A stretch of DNA of 64,000 bases, from the NCBI RefSeq assembly GCF_042453785.1, contig NC_091673.1, positions 1,805,501 through 1,869,500 on the forward strand. Direction: 5' to 3'. The notes beneath the pieces were generated by a model. That model was given only the letters and a program-made list of their open reading frames with translations, made no database searches and was not told the DNA's origin. Each line of letters begins with the position of its first letter. Position 1 is the first letter of the stretch. The position numbers were made by a program, and so were the translations under genes. Below, piece after piece: positions 34,344-45,647 of this stretch. This stretch comes from Malus domestica. Taxonomy: Eukaryota; Streptophyta; Magnoliopsida; Rosales; Rosaceae.

Positions 34344-35094
34344 TCTAATATACTCGTTGCTAGGATGGTGGATCTCCACACATGTGTTCCGAGTTTGAAA
34401 ATCTTCTTCTAAATTATTGAAATAATCTTGAACTCTATCCCTCTTTTTAATAATAACATTTTTTTTAAAATAAATAAATAAAAGAAAATAATCAGAGTGC
34501 AATGCACTGCCCCTTGGAAGTAAAAGAGGAAAAATGAAAAAAATTATGCTATTTGTTTGAGGCAATTAAATAAAAATAACGACAATGTTGATAGTCTAAT
34601 ATTCTAGTTGCTAGGATGGTGGATCTCCACACATGCGTTCCGAGTTTGAAAATCTTTTTTTAAATTATTGAAATAATCTTGAACTCTATCCCTCTTTTTA
34701 ATAATAACATTTTTTTAAAATAAATAAATAAAAGAAAATAATCAGAGTGCAATGCACTGCCCCTTGGAAGTAAAAGAGGAAAAATGAAAAAAATTATGCT
34801 ATTTGTTTGAGGCCATTAAATAAAAATAACGACAATGTTGATAGTCTAATATTCTAGTTGCTAGGATGGTGGATCTCCACACATGCGTTCCAAGTTTGAA
34901 AATCATCTTTTAAATTATTGAAATAATCTTGAACTCTATCCCTCTTTTTAATAATAACATTTTTTTTAAATAAATAAATAAAAGAAAATAATCAGAGTGC
35001 AATGCACTGCCCCTTGGAAGTAAAAGAGGAAAAATGAAAAAAATTATGCTATTTGTTTGAGGCAATTAAATAAAAATAACGACAATGTTGATAT
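34344..35094. repeat. Three-unit tandem array of about 250 bp
   Basis: Unit starts TCTAATAT at 34344, 34595 and 34845 give periods of 251 and 250. Shared phrases include TTGCTAGGATGGTGGATCTC, CAGAGTGCAATGCACTGCCC and ACGACAATGTTGATA. The units differ by only a few substitutions and A/T-run lengths, so the expansion is recent. There is no ORF of note. Copy B's upstream region has no such array. Confidence 0.95.
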
Positions 35095-35184
35095 GAAATT
35101 TGAATAAGTAACCAAAAGAGATTCCGTAAAATAATGAATTATAGATATAAAAGGATTTGCATTGCATACGATTTTATGAATAAT

Positions 35185-35470
35185 TTTAGTAAGTAATTTT
35201 ACACACTTGTTCGAAAACAGTCGAGACTTTTCAAGGTTCTAGTAGTGTCTGATATTTCTAGGATGATCAGGCATTGACTACCATGGGAGAGATGAAACCA
35301 CATATTGCACAACAAGGGACCAATAATTTGGCCCAAGTCAAGTGAGTACTTGTTTGTTTTCACTTGTTTCAATTTCGAATCATCCATCCTCCCCCCACGT
35401 ACAAAGTAGAAAACCATCACATCACCCCCAAAAGTCTTCCCACTTCTCCCTTTGGAACAAATCTAAATAG
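35185..35470. other. Far-upstream block of LPR unit A (duplicated)
   Basis: Phrases AGGCATTGACTACC, CAACAAGGGACC and AATCATCCATCCTCCCCC match 41670-41875 upstream of copy B in the same order. This marks the outer end of the duplicated segment. Confidence 0.7.
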
Positions 35471-35493
35471 GCCGCTCTCACAGTTGATGCATT

Positions 35494-35705
35494 ACTTTCT
35501 ATGTATCACTTTGTATTCAGAAATTTCTCGTGCCCAGTAGACCTTCTCAAAGGACAATTTTTAAGGTATGTGCACAAAATAGACAACAAATTAAAATTAC
35601 ACGTCAAACCGTATTAGTATTAACAATTTCACCGTATTATTAAGACTAATTGAACAACATTTTTGAAATAATTAAACAGGCACAAACATTTGTGAATTTG
35701 AACTT
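35494..35705 (-). pseudogene. Third LPR copy, 3'-end relic
   Basis: Matches the 3' UTR, stop region and intron 2 of LPR copy A (compare 29140-29360): TATCACTTTGTATTCAGAAA, GTAGACCTTCTCAA, GGACAATTTTTAAG, then ATTAAAATTACACGTCAAAC and AATAATTAAACAGGC. About 35 bp that would encode the ILDHEDNVM copper ligands have been deleted between 35564 and 35574, and no exon 2 remains. Its place between the two full units shows there was once a third LPR gene in the array, or an unequal crossover left this stub. Confidence 0.75.
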
Positions 35706-35935
35706 TTTCATATTGTTGATCTTTTTCTTCAAGGTTATAGAGCTCGTCTTCATTTATGTTCTCCGTGCTCTCTATGTTTAGATTTTTGTCGGTGAGAATG
35801 TAGGCAACTGTGAGAAGATTGAGATAGAAAAGGATTTTTTTCCTTCCACCTCTTGAAATGAGCTCCCTTGAAACGGAATGGCATATTGAGAACTCCAATA
35901 TTGTCGAACGGCTTCTTAGTTACAGACTCCATGAA
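35700..35935 (-). mobile_element. Copia gag N-terminal relic
   Basis: The minus strand starts MESVTKKPFDNIGVLNMPF, then RFKGAHFKRW and, after a frameshift near 35850, KKILFYLNLLTVAYIL. This fits the start of copia gag (an F-x-G-x-N-F-K-R-W then L-x-Y-L pattern). It is truncated by fusion to the LPR relic. Pol domains are absent. The sequence up to about 36130 may be its leader or LTR. Confidence 0.6.
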
Positions 35936-36576
35936 GTTGAATCTCCTTAAAATTGTTGAGAAAACTACGAGGAAATTATGATAAAAATTACAATAAAGTA
36001 ATATTTTTCTAAGAAGCACGTAGATAATTAGACTTAGGCGTGGGTATCTCCCTCTTTTTAAGGAGATTCAGGCCTATTGCGGTTTGACAAAGTCCACGAA
36101 CAGGTTCAACAGTATATCATTTGCCTTGTCCCCACCAAAATTCAACAGCCCTACTGAATTGTTATGTGACTCAAATCTATTTGCAAAAAATGAATAGTCC
36201 AAAACTACACCACACGAACACCCTTCTTTAACTAATAAGTAAAAACGGAAAGATGGAGGAATGGTAGAATAATTGTTGAAAAAGAAAATTGGGTAGTGAA
36301 ATAATGAATAAAATTATGTTGGAGAAAATGCTACTAATTATAGATTTATTATCACCCTTAGTGAATAGAGTAATAAACACAAATTAACAAGACAAAAGTT
36401 ACAAGAGTTAGAGAAAATGACACCATTTTATTTTTTAATTAACAACACTTAATTACAATTATAATTTTTTTATTTTATTTTAAAAATGCACCAACACTTT
36501 TATCTACGGGTGGCTCTCGTTGGAGAGATTTTGTTGTGGAACCGACTGTATATCACTTGGTATCCGGTAAACCTTT

Positions 36577-39500
36577 TCAATGGACAAGTTTCAAGGGTCT
36601 CATCATCACATTATCCTCGTGATCCAAGATCTGCACAAATTAAAATTACACGTCAAACCCTATGCATATTAACAATTTCACCATATTATGAAGGCTAATT
36701 AATATACTTACATGGCAATGGTACACGTAGCCAGGCTCCCCCGTAGGATCGAACTCATACGATGCATTCGAGTGTATGTAAGCCAACCTCAACAGTATCC
36801 TTGTCACAGTCCCGGGTCTCATCTTGAAAACGTTCTTCCACCCTTTCTCGTGAGCTGGCACCTCTACAGTTTTGCCACGTGCATACTTGCTTATTTGGCA
36901 CTTGACGGCATCATTCAGCTTATTCATGCAATCTTTAAACTCCTCCTCATTCACCAACTCCCGCTGTTCGAATACAACGAACAGTCCCAAGTGAATGTGT
37001 AACGGATGATTGTCCTGCGTCAGATTGATCACGTTCCACACCTCGCTGGTCCCTGCTTTCACAATCTCCGTCGCCGGTGCGTCGAAAGGTTTCGCGTTCA
37101 AATAAAGATGTGTCGGGTCACCAGTGTTGCTCTCGTACTCGTACATTGTGATGTATCGTGTGCGCGATGCACTTGATAGATCAGGGACGGGGTACTGAAT
37201 TAACGTTGACGGAACGCGCGATGGGTCTAGCTCTGAACGGTCAGCAATCAAAAACTGCATGACCTTACCGTTGGCATCGTTAACGGGATCACCCGATGGG
37301 TAAGGATACGGAGCATCATTGGCTAGGGTAACATTGGCATTCTCAGACTTGGAAAAGTCAACCACCACGTCTGTGATCTCAGATGGCCCCAGCAAAAAGT
37401 CCTTGGTCTCCACCGGTTTCCCAAGGTAAACTGAATCAGACCCCACGTGGATAAATCCCAGACCGTTGGTGAAGAAGAATTTGAAGAATCTCGCATTGCT
37501 GGCGTTGATAATTCGGAACCTGTATTTACGACGTCGTACCTTCAATTGCGGCCACGCCTTCCCATTCACTATAATTGCGTCACCAAAATATTCCGGCTGC
37601 CATTGCGGGTGTATGGAGGGATTGTTTCCAGTAGAATTCATGTATATCGAACCGTTGGTGCGAAAGCTCCGATCAAACACGACCAGCGTTCGATCAAATT
37701 CGCCACTCGGAAGTCGAAGCGGGCCCTCGACTTCCGGTTGACAGACAATGTAGGCCCCGATCAAGCCAGCGAGGAGGTTGACTCTGGTCAACCCCATGGT
37801 GTGATCATGGTACCACAGGTTCCCGGGTTGTTGCTGATTGCGGTATCGATATGTTTGCTGGGTCCAAGCAGGCCCACGGTCTTTGAACTCGGCGGTGAAC
37901 CATGCCTTTGCACTTCCATCGCTTGCTGGTTCATGGATGCCGCCGTGGAGGTGCACCACAGTAGGGACGCCCTTCTTACTAGCGGGTATGGCCGTGGGAA
38001 TGGTCGGGTCCCAAGGCAGAATGTGTTCTGAAGGGAGGTAATTACTCCACGTCACGAAGGTTTCGATTCCCTGGAGGGCTTCGATTGTTGGACCAGGGAC
38101 TGTTGCTGTGCGCTCACTTGTACCGTAGGCGAACACTGGCGTCGCCGGAAGGTCTCTGTGGAATCTCTGAATGAAAATAAAATATAAAAAAAAATTGCTT
38201 GGGCAAACAAAGGGGTCAAAAATTGATAAAATAAGAGGGGAAAATGACCAGAAAAGCGACATCGGAATATATGTTGCTGTCCAGCTTTTCAAGTGTGCAT
38301 ATGGAATGGGGTTGGTGAACTTTTGTGCATATTAAATTATTACTTGGTCCAAACATAATTAAAATGGTAATGCAAGCGAGTTTAAAATTTTAAATTAAAT
38401 TTTGTAAATGAAGTAACGTGAAAATTGATTGATAAATTATTTATTTATTAATGTGCTTTTTTTTTATTGGTGAGTTGGTGACGTATCGTTTGATTTGTAA
38501 ATTTAATTTTCTTAATTTTTTTTAATTAACAGTTTATAAACGGTTAACCATACCCATTACTGCATACCCATTTAACCGTAACCATTTAATACCCGTTTAT
38601 CCATTTATCTTTTTTAACATATGTATCTTTCTTTTTTTTACCATTACCCATTTTTCACTCGTCTACATGTTTTTTAACAACTTGAAAATTAAAAAAAAAA
38701 TTGTCATAATTTTCTCTTTTTTTTGACAATTAAACAACGTTATAGTTACATTCATCATATATTTCCATATTTTAATTTTTTAAGTCCTTATACCATTCCA
38801 ATAATTGAAATAATAGTTTACAGACGATATTTTTAACTGTTACCAATGAAGGTAAATATAATATTTGCTAAGTATTATTGGGTTACAAAAATTGTTTAGA
38901 AGACATTTTTGTCAAAGCATTTTTGTCAATTTCATGGTTACCTGCAAGGAATTTAAATTAATTTGGCCAATTCCTTGATGATGAGAATCATCATTCCTGT
39001 AACAGTGTTATTGAGAGAATGACCGATGAATTCTTTGCTAATTTATTGGGTGCTAAGTATTATTGGATTGAGAACATGGTTTGTGTTAGTTTTACATATA
39101 TAAAATAAATGGGTAAACAGTTACCCGTTTATAACCGCGGTTAATACCCATAACCGCCTATTTAAATTTCGCAGGTAAACGGTTATACCCATAACCGTTT
39201 ATTTATCTAAACGGTTACCCATAACTGTAACCGTTTAATTTAAAGGAGCAGTAACCACATAACCAATGGGTATTTGCCCATCCCTAGTTGAGATCCCTCT
39301 CCAAATCTCACAGTTTGAAGGCAAATTATTAAAAAAAATCCGGACCACATTGAATCATGCGGTCCCCATTTACCAATTTCACTTGCCCGCTCACGCAAAA
39401 TAGTAGCTTGGATTTTTTAGTCTTTGAGCCTTGGAAAGTAAGATCTGGAGAAGATCTCAACATGTAACAAGCAACACATAAAGGACTTTAAAATGTATCG

Positions 39501-40005
39501 TGCATACCCACTAAAATTATCTATTAGTTTCATGTCCATTTGTTATTTGTGCTTTTTTATCGTGTCAATCATCTCTTTCGTCACATTACTAGTCATGAAA
39601 CACAGCAAAAGAAACAGAGATATGTGGATATACAACAAGGATGGGTAAGTTACTCCCCACAAACTCAGTCTAGCCTATTTGTATGCTAGAAATTATCTAA
39701 ACCCTTTTAAACAGTAGGAAAGAGGCAAAACAATAGAATTTTGAAATATAATAAAATATATATTTATCAAATAAATGCGAATTGTTGCTCACCCATGTTT
39801 TCATGTACATGCCAATCTTCAATGACTTGGGTTTGGGAACACCATTGACAACATCAAAGCCTTTCAGTAGAGGCATATCGGGAAGTTTATCCACAAACAT
39901 CTGCAACGTGCTCACATTTACAAGCTGATCTTCCGCCCATGAAGTCTCCAAAAGCACCCCCATAAAAGCTATTAGCAACACCAAAACTCCCTGCACAGTA
40001 ACCAT
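36577..40005 (-). CDS. LPR1-type multicopper oxidase (ferroxidase), copy B
   Basis: Exons 39793-40005, 36712-38166 and 36577-36630, identical in size to copy A (213, 1455 and 54 bp; 573 aa). The signal peptide ends near TSWA. All copper ligands are kept: HLHG, WYHDH, HPLHIH and, across intron 2, [12 protein letters not shown]. Differences from copy A are scattered and mostly conservative (for example [15 protein letters not shown] against [15 protein letters not shown]), consistent with selection on both. Intron 1 (1626 bp) holds a family C relic and a hAT-like repeat block; intron 2 is only 81 bp. Expected role as for Arabidopsis LPR1/LPR2: secreted or ER-passing ferroxidase. The pair may differ in expression, as the promoters differ in inserted repeats. 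Confidence 0.92.
38385..39289. repeat. Repeat-rich part of LPR-B intron 1
   Basis: 38385-38520 is a reversed family C MITE relic. 38530-39289 is filled with TTACCCATAACCGTTTA-type phrases in both orientations and ends GGGTATTTGCCCATCCCTAG, the end style of some hAT elements. The matching left end was not found, so it is a partial non-autonomous element. Copy A lacks it. Confidence 0.6.
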
Positions 40006-40265
40006 CTCTCTCTAGTTTAGCTATGGTTGCATGCAAGAGAGAGAAAGAGAGAGAAGTGCTTATTGGAAAAGTGATTTTGCTGAGTCGGTGTTTTGCGGAA
40101 AGGAAGAGGGTGAAAGAGAGACTTTGGTGTTTTACAGGCTAAAAGACTGGACGGTGTTTTATAGGCTAAAAGACTGGACAGTGTTTTCTTGGTTGAAAGT
40201 GTTGGATTCATCGGACTCGGATATATATATATATATAATGGAAAAAGGGCAGAAAGAGGGAAAGT
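40006..40265 (-). promoter_or_regulatory. Proximal upstream region of LPR copy B
   Basis: Contains (GA)n at about 40034-40056 next to the ATG, a duplicated phrase GCTAAAAGACTGGAC (about 40139 and 40168), and (TA)n at 40221-40237 that may supply a TATA element about 220 bp upstream. The similar GA tract before copy A suggests a shared 5' UTR feature. Confidence 0.45.
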
Positions 40266-40269
40266 AATA

Positions 40270-40800
40270 TCATCTCCAACCGAATGAGGGACAGAGAGCT
40301 CGTTTTAGACATCTGGCATTCCAAGAAATTAATATTTTAATTAACAGTGCATGATCATATTTCTTATCATCTCCAACCGAGGGGTCAAAGAGTCATAAGC
40401 CAAACATAGCCCTGTGACAAAAAATCATGTCCAACCAAGGGCCAAGAGGCTATAGTATGGAATGTGAAAAATTAAAATAAAATGAGCTAAGATAGTATTG
40501 AATGATGAAAAATATGTGAGAAATGGTGTAGGAACAAATTAGAAATAAATAAAAAAATCAAGTGGGTTGGGCATAAAAAAAAAAGTGGGCTGGGACAAAA
40601 AAAAAATCCTAAACCCTAAAGTGAGCTGGCCAAATGGAAAAGAACAAAAAATAAATAAAACAATAAAAATAAAAAATAAAAAAGTGGGCTAGCTAGTTGG
40701 CTGAAGATCGCCAATCGGTTGGTCCTTTGGCCCTTTTTTGCCATGTGGGATCCACGAGTCATTTGACCTAGCCCTCGATTTGGGACGATTTTAAGATTAT
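40270..40800. repeat. Family B element, truncated
   Basis: CATCTCCAACCGA occurs at about 40271 and again at about 40370, followed by GCCAAACATAGCCC and GGCCAAGAGGCTATAG-like phrases, as in 9026-9670. The right terminal repeat is not seen. A partial copy may be nested in another. Confidence 0.6.
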
Positions 40801-41559
40801 TTTCAGCATTCTGAGCCCTTTGATTGGTAATTGGTTATTCGGTTTGTTTAGAAACGATTTTAAAGAGAGAAATGAAAAAATTGGTTAAAAGGCTAAAGAA
40901 TACACAGCAATTCCTTGTAGGTCCCTTCTTCCCCTGGATCCTGCATTCCGCCATATGGATGAAATGGAAGTAGAACCCCTGTATTTTTCATTGACCTAAA
41001 AAAAATATAGTTATGTTGTTACCGCTTCATTGTCTTTCTCTTTGCCCACTCTTTGATTTTTTTTTTTTAACAAACGATATTATCTTCACTAAAGGAATAC
41101 CACTAGACCAAAGCAATAAGTGGCTTAAAAGATATATAATAATAATATGTTAGGCGCGAAAAGACAACAGGAGCTTTAGACTTTGGGTTGTGAAATGAGG
41201 ACAATATGTAAGCCAAATTTGAAAGAAAAAAACACACACACATAAAGGGCGAGGAAAGAAAGAAGAAAATGTGTGGATACCCTTTCCAATTTAAAGGTAA
41301 GAAGTTAGCTACTGATGATGATTAAATATCGATCGTTGTTATTGGAGTACATAATCTCACATTAGTAGAGCAATTAAAAGGTTATTCATTTGCTGGTAAA
41401 TATCGGATGAGACTTTGCTGTTAGAAAAATAGCATTTCAATTTTTCAGAAATAATAGTGAGCGGAAAAATAGCATATTTTAGGAATAATGTGTGAGAAAA
41501 TAATACCTTTTTTTAAAAAAAACTTTTATGATAGGTAAGATTATAATATAAGTGAAAAA

Positions 41560-41880
41560 AATAGTACATTACGGTGGATCCAGTAGTCCTAAAAATATAT
41601 TCTTAATCTCCTCAATGTCCATGCTTAATTTCTTAGAAGTAGAAAATAATCTCTCTCTCTTTTTCATAGGATGGTCAGGTCATCAGACATTGACTATTGG
41701 GGCAGAGAAGAAGCCACATTTTTCACAAGAAGGGAACCCTACTTTCAAAACAATTAAAATGACCATTAATTTGGCTCAAAAGCCACATACTTGTTTTCGC
41801 TGTTTTATTTTCAAATCATTCCATCCTCCCCCAGAAAAACCATGGCACGACCCACAAAAGCCTTCCCACTTCTAAATGGA
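41560..41880. other. Far-upstream block of LPR unit B (duplicated)
   Basis: Collinear with 35185-35470: AGACATTGACTATTGG, CAAGAAGGGAACCC and AATCATTCCATCCTCCCCC. No ORF is supported. It marks the outer edge of the second duplication unit. Confidence 0.7.
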
Positions 41881-42177
41881 AGAATATCGATTATTATATT
41901 TGATTTTTCTTGATTGTAAGATCGGATTAGTGTAAATTAAGTATTCATATCTCATAGAGTTAACTTCCTAGAAAAGCTTGCTTATATCGTACAAATCTTT
42001 TATTACATTATAAAAATTAAATAAATCAATATTGAGAATTCTCTCCACATACTCTTGGAATTATATCGTTCATAAAAAATTCTAACAATATCATTCTTCA
42101 ACATGATATCATAGCATCGTTTCTGGTGACTTTGAATATTCAAATCACTTACGTAAAATAAACACCACATCGCCATA

Positions 42178-42540
42178 TAGCAAAACGACATGGTCCTTGC
42201 GTGGATTTTGAATTCAATACATGATGACATTGCAAGCATTTCTTATTACCCATTGGCGGAAAATGTCTGGGCAGACATGCAAGATCGTTTCTCACAAAGA
42301 AACGATTCGCACATCTACAGATCAAAAAAGAAATCGTCAAACATAGATAAGAGGAGCAATCAATCTCAATTTAGTACACAAAATTGAATGCACTATGGGA
42401 TGAATTAGCATCTTACAATGTGTACGACTCAAAATTACGATGATGCAATCAATTTCAGTTCATATTCTCAGTCAATTTATGCAACAACCGAGAATGCCCC
42501 ATCTCGACATGGTTCATCTTTTGCACTTCTTTAAAGGGTG
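42178..42540 (+). mobile_element. Copia gag fragment, plus strand
   Basis: The frame from 42190 gives MVLAWILNSIHDDIAS then YYPLAENVWADMQDRFSQRN, the conserved start of UBN2/copia gag. It is followed by frame breaks and recognisable but shifted pieces. No pol is attached. Confidence 0.75.
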
Positions 42541-43199
42541 TAAAGAGACTTAAAGAACAGAGAGATGATTTCTATCTTAATATTCCTCTTCTCATTTACT
42601 TTTCACAACTCGTCTTTACACTTACATTTCGATATCTATATATAGTTAAGGCTATGTACCAAAATATCTATGACAGCCTGTAAACATAACCACCTAACTA
42701 AACTATACAGATGTAATAATACAGTTATAACAAGAATGATTTTCTAACTAAAATTATATGAACTATTATGACTTGGCATCTTTATCTTTACACCCCCTCA
42801 AGCTGAGCTTGGAAAGACTAGGAGTTCCAAGAGAGAGCTTGGATTGAAGGAAGAGAAACCAATGTTTAGACAGAGATTTGGTGTGAATATATGCAATCTG
42901 ATCCTGACTACAGACATACTGAATTTTAACCAGATTGGCAAGGACGAGCTCCCTGATATAGTGGTAATCGATTTCCACGTGTTTAGTTCGGGCATGAAAA
43001 ACAGGGTTGGATGCAAGTGAAATGGCAGAGATGTTGTCGCACCAGATGGTAGGTTGGAGCGTGAAGGGGAAACCAAAATCTCTGAAAACCTTGCAGATCC
43101 AGGTAATTTCAGCGGCAGTGTGAGCAAAAGACCGATATTCAGCCTCAGTAGAAGAACGGGTTGGGTTTCTTAATCCACATATTTTGGAATCCATATCCC
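42541..43199 (-). mobile_element. Copia RNase H end with adjoining LTR-like DNA, minus strand
   Basis: The minus frame (42766-43199) holds RSSTEAEYRS, WCDNISAISLASNPVFHART, KHVEIDYHYIRE and SLSLRGCK, the C-terminal RNase H of a Ty1/copia polyprotein. 42541-42765 is likely its 3' LTR or part of it. It faces the gag fragment, so the two cannot be one intact element. RT and integrase are missing. Confidence 0.8.
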
Positions 43200-43335
43200 A
43201 AACGACAGACATGATTAATGTCCAATTTAATTTGACATATCCTGTCCAATATAAATGTGTTCAAACTTTGAATGTTGCTCATCTTTACAGTCTATTATTT
43301 TCTTGGGGTCTTTTGATATGGGTCCAATTAGACTA

Positions 43336-43717
43336 AGACCTAGTTTGGGAGTGAGGTGCTTAAAAAAAAAGCACCCATGAAAAAAAGCTGTGAGGGTTTT
43401 AGGTGTTTGGTAAACTGAAAAAAAAGGGCTTATTTTGGAAGCTGCTGTGAGAATAAGCTGAAATCGAAGGAAAAAGCTGAAGCTGCTATTTGCAGCTTTG
43501 GAAAACTGGGTTTTTTTCAAAGCACACGGAGCTACAGTGCTTCTTTAATAAAAAGACCCACTATTAGACTGTTTTTTTTTCCAAAATCACTTTTACAAAA
43601 AAGTTTACCAAACACTCTGCTGATTTATTTCACAACCGCTTATTCTCACAGCATAGCCGCTTATTCTTACAGCAGTTTTTTTTCAAAGCACAGCAATACC
43701 AAATCAGCCCTAAAAAT
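43336..43717. mobile_element. Large MITE with AAGC/GCTT motifs
   Basis: About 380 bp. The left part has CTAGTTTGGGAG, AAAAGCACCCATG and AGCTGTGAG; the right part has AGTTTACCAAACAC, TCACAGCATAGCCGC and CAGCAATACCAAATCAGCCC. Arms are partly complementary. A smaller relative lies at about 44465-44600. TSD not fixed. Confidence 0.55.
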
Positions 43718-43719
43718 TT

Positions 43720-45640
43720 GACCTATTTCAAAAATCAAAAATCACTAAAAATTGGACATATTTCAAAATATAGACTATAAAATTGGATCTCTTTCAAATT
43801 TTCCCTATTTTCTTTGGTGCTCAATGATTTGACAAGTTTACATCTGTTTAGTGGGGGTAAGTCCGAGTTGAGTGCTTGAATGGAAGAATTAACAAGCCTT
43901 GTGGACCTCCACAGTGTAAAAGTACTTATGCCAATGTATATATGATGGTGAAAACTTGATATCGGTAGTTTTCGATGGAAATTATGATAATTTAAAATGA
44001 AATTTTAGAGAATGTCAAATACTGATTTGGATGAAATAAAAGTATTTCTCTAATATTTAAACGATATCTTAGAAATATCAACGAAATCTATGAGGTGAAG
44101 TTTAGACTTCACTCTCGTCCATATCATTCTTTGATTTTTCCAATACTTTTAGACAAATACTGACCGTGCCGAAGAAATTTCAAACACTGTATCTGATGGT
44201 GGAAACCTTACCAATCTGTAACCTAAAATAATGTGTTTCAACTTAGTTTATTTGCTTCCATATGCGAAGTTTTATTTCAAAAACTTTGGTACTAGTAACT
44301 AACTGGACTGGGTCATGATCATGTGCCTCGGGTCGGGTTTTAGATAGAAAACCAACCCAATATTCTAACTGGCCTTTTGGGCGAAGTTCAACAAAGGCCG
44401 TTTAACAATACAAACCCCACCCCCGTATTCTAATTGAAATTGGCCTGTATGTAGAATTATTTTTTGTCCGTTTGAAAGTGCTTTAATAAAAAGCAGTTAT
44501 GTTCATAAGTGTTTTTATTACAAGAATTTTTGTTTACAAAAATTCAAGCTGGAAGTTCTCTCCAAACTTCTGTAAAAAGCACCCGAACGTGTTTTGGATG
44601 TGATGAAATCTGTATACCAGTCATCGGCACCACCTACAAAGCTACAAGTGAGAATTGTAAATACCCTGTGGTCCTGTCGGTCGACAACTTTATAACACAT
44701 AAAAATAAAGACGCACGTGACATAGGCATGCAAATCTGGTACATTTGGCGTATACTATATATTTACACCACTAGACATTGTCAACCCATCTGTTCCCAAC
44801 TCTGCACAAATATCATCACACCCCTCAGTCCTCCCTGACCACAAATGCATCATCCAATGCCACATTTGTCCCCCGTTGGCATAAAAAACAACTTCATCCA
44901 ATTTCCCAACTGACCCTAAACCTCAAAACCCAAACCCCCATGATTTAGAAATAACGATTTCTGAACAATCTTGTTTAGTTTTGTCTCGTTACTCTTTTGA
45001 TTATTCGACCTAGAGGTAACCAAGAGTATACAAAATAAAGAATGTTTGGGAAATCACTTCCGTAGAAGAATGGATTATTTAGGTCAAAATGCAATGATGG
45101 TGTCAATCGTTTAATCGGTTTTTCACTTTCGTGTGCATAATCATTTATCTTTGAGCATCATCATTGGAGTTTCATCGCGTCCTTGCACTCGTCAACTCCG
45201 TCAATTAAGTTTAATCTTCAATATATTTTCATGTACATCTTGATAGAAAAACTACAACAAAGTCTTATTACTAAATGATAAAAGCAACATGAATCGTATA
45301 ACGTCACTGAACTCGATCCTACGTTGTTCACGTTAACTTCATGTTCTCCACGTCTTTTCTTGTAGTTTCTCTGTTGAAAAACTAACAGAACGAAACTACA
45401 AATACGAAAATATAAGAACAAAGCAGATTCACTAGGATAGTTGGAATAAAGCCAGTCCTGCGACAAAGACACGAACTAAAACAAGAGGGAAACATTATCC
45501 CAAGAACTAGACAATACATTACACAGACAAGTGATAATCACTCCAACATCCTAACAACCCACTAATTAATACAGAGAACTTCATCTGAAACGACATTCTC
45601 TCTTTCCCCTACACCTCTACATATTTGGTTTTTCCTTGCT
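43720..45640. other. Intergenic, no gene seen
   Basis: Apart from the MITE fragment near 44465-44600, nothing is recognised. The last part (about 45480-45647) is probably the HIPP 3' UTR. Confidence 0.45.
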
Positions 45641-45647
45641 GATGAAG

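Noticed and set aside
34344..35094. CRISPR-like array
   Set aside because: Whole 250-bp units repeat with no spacers, in a plant genome; it is a plain tandem duplication.
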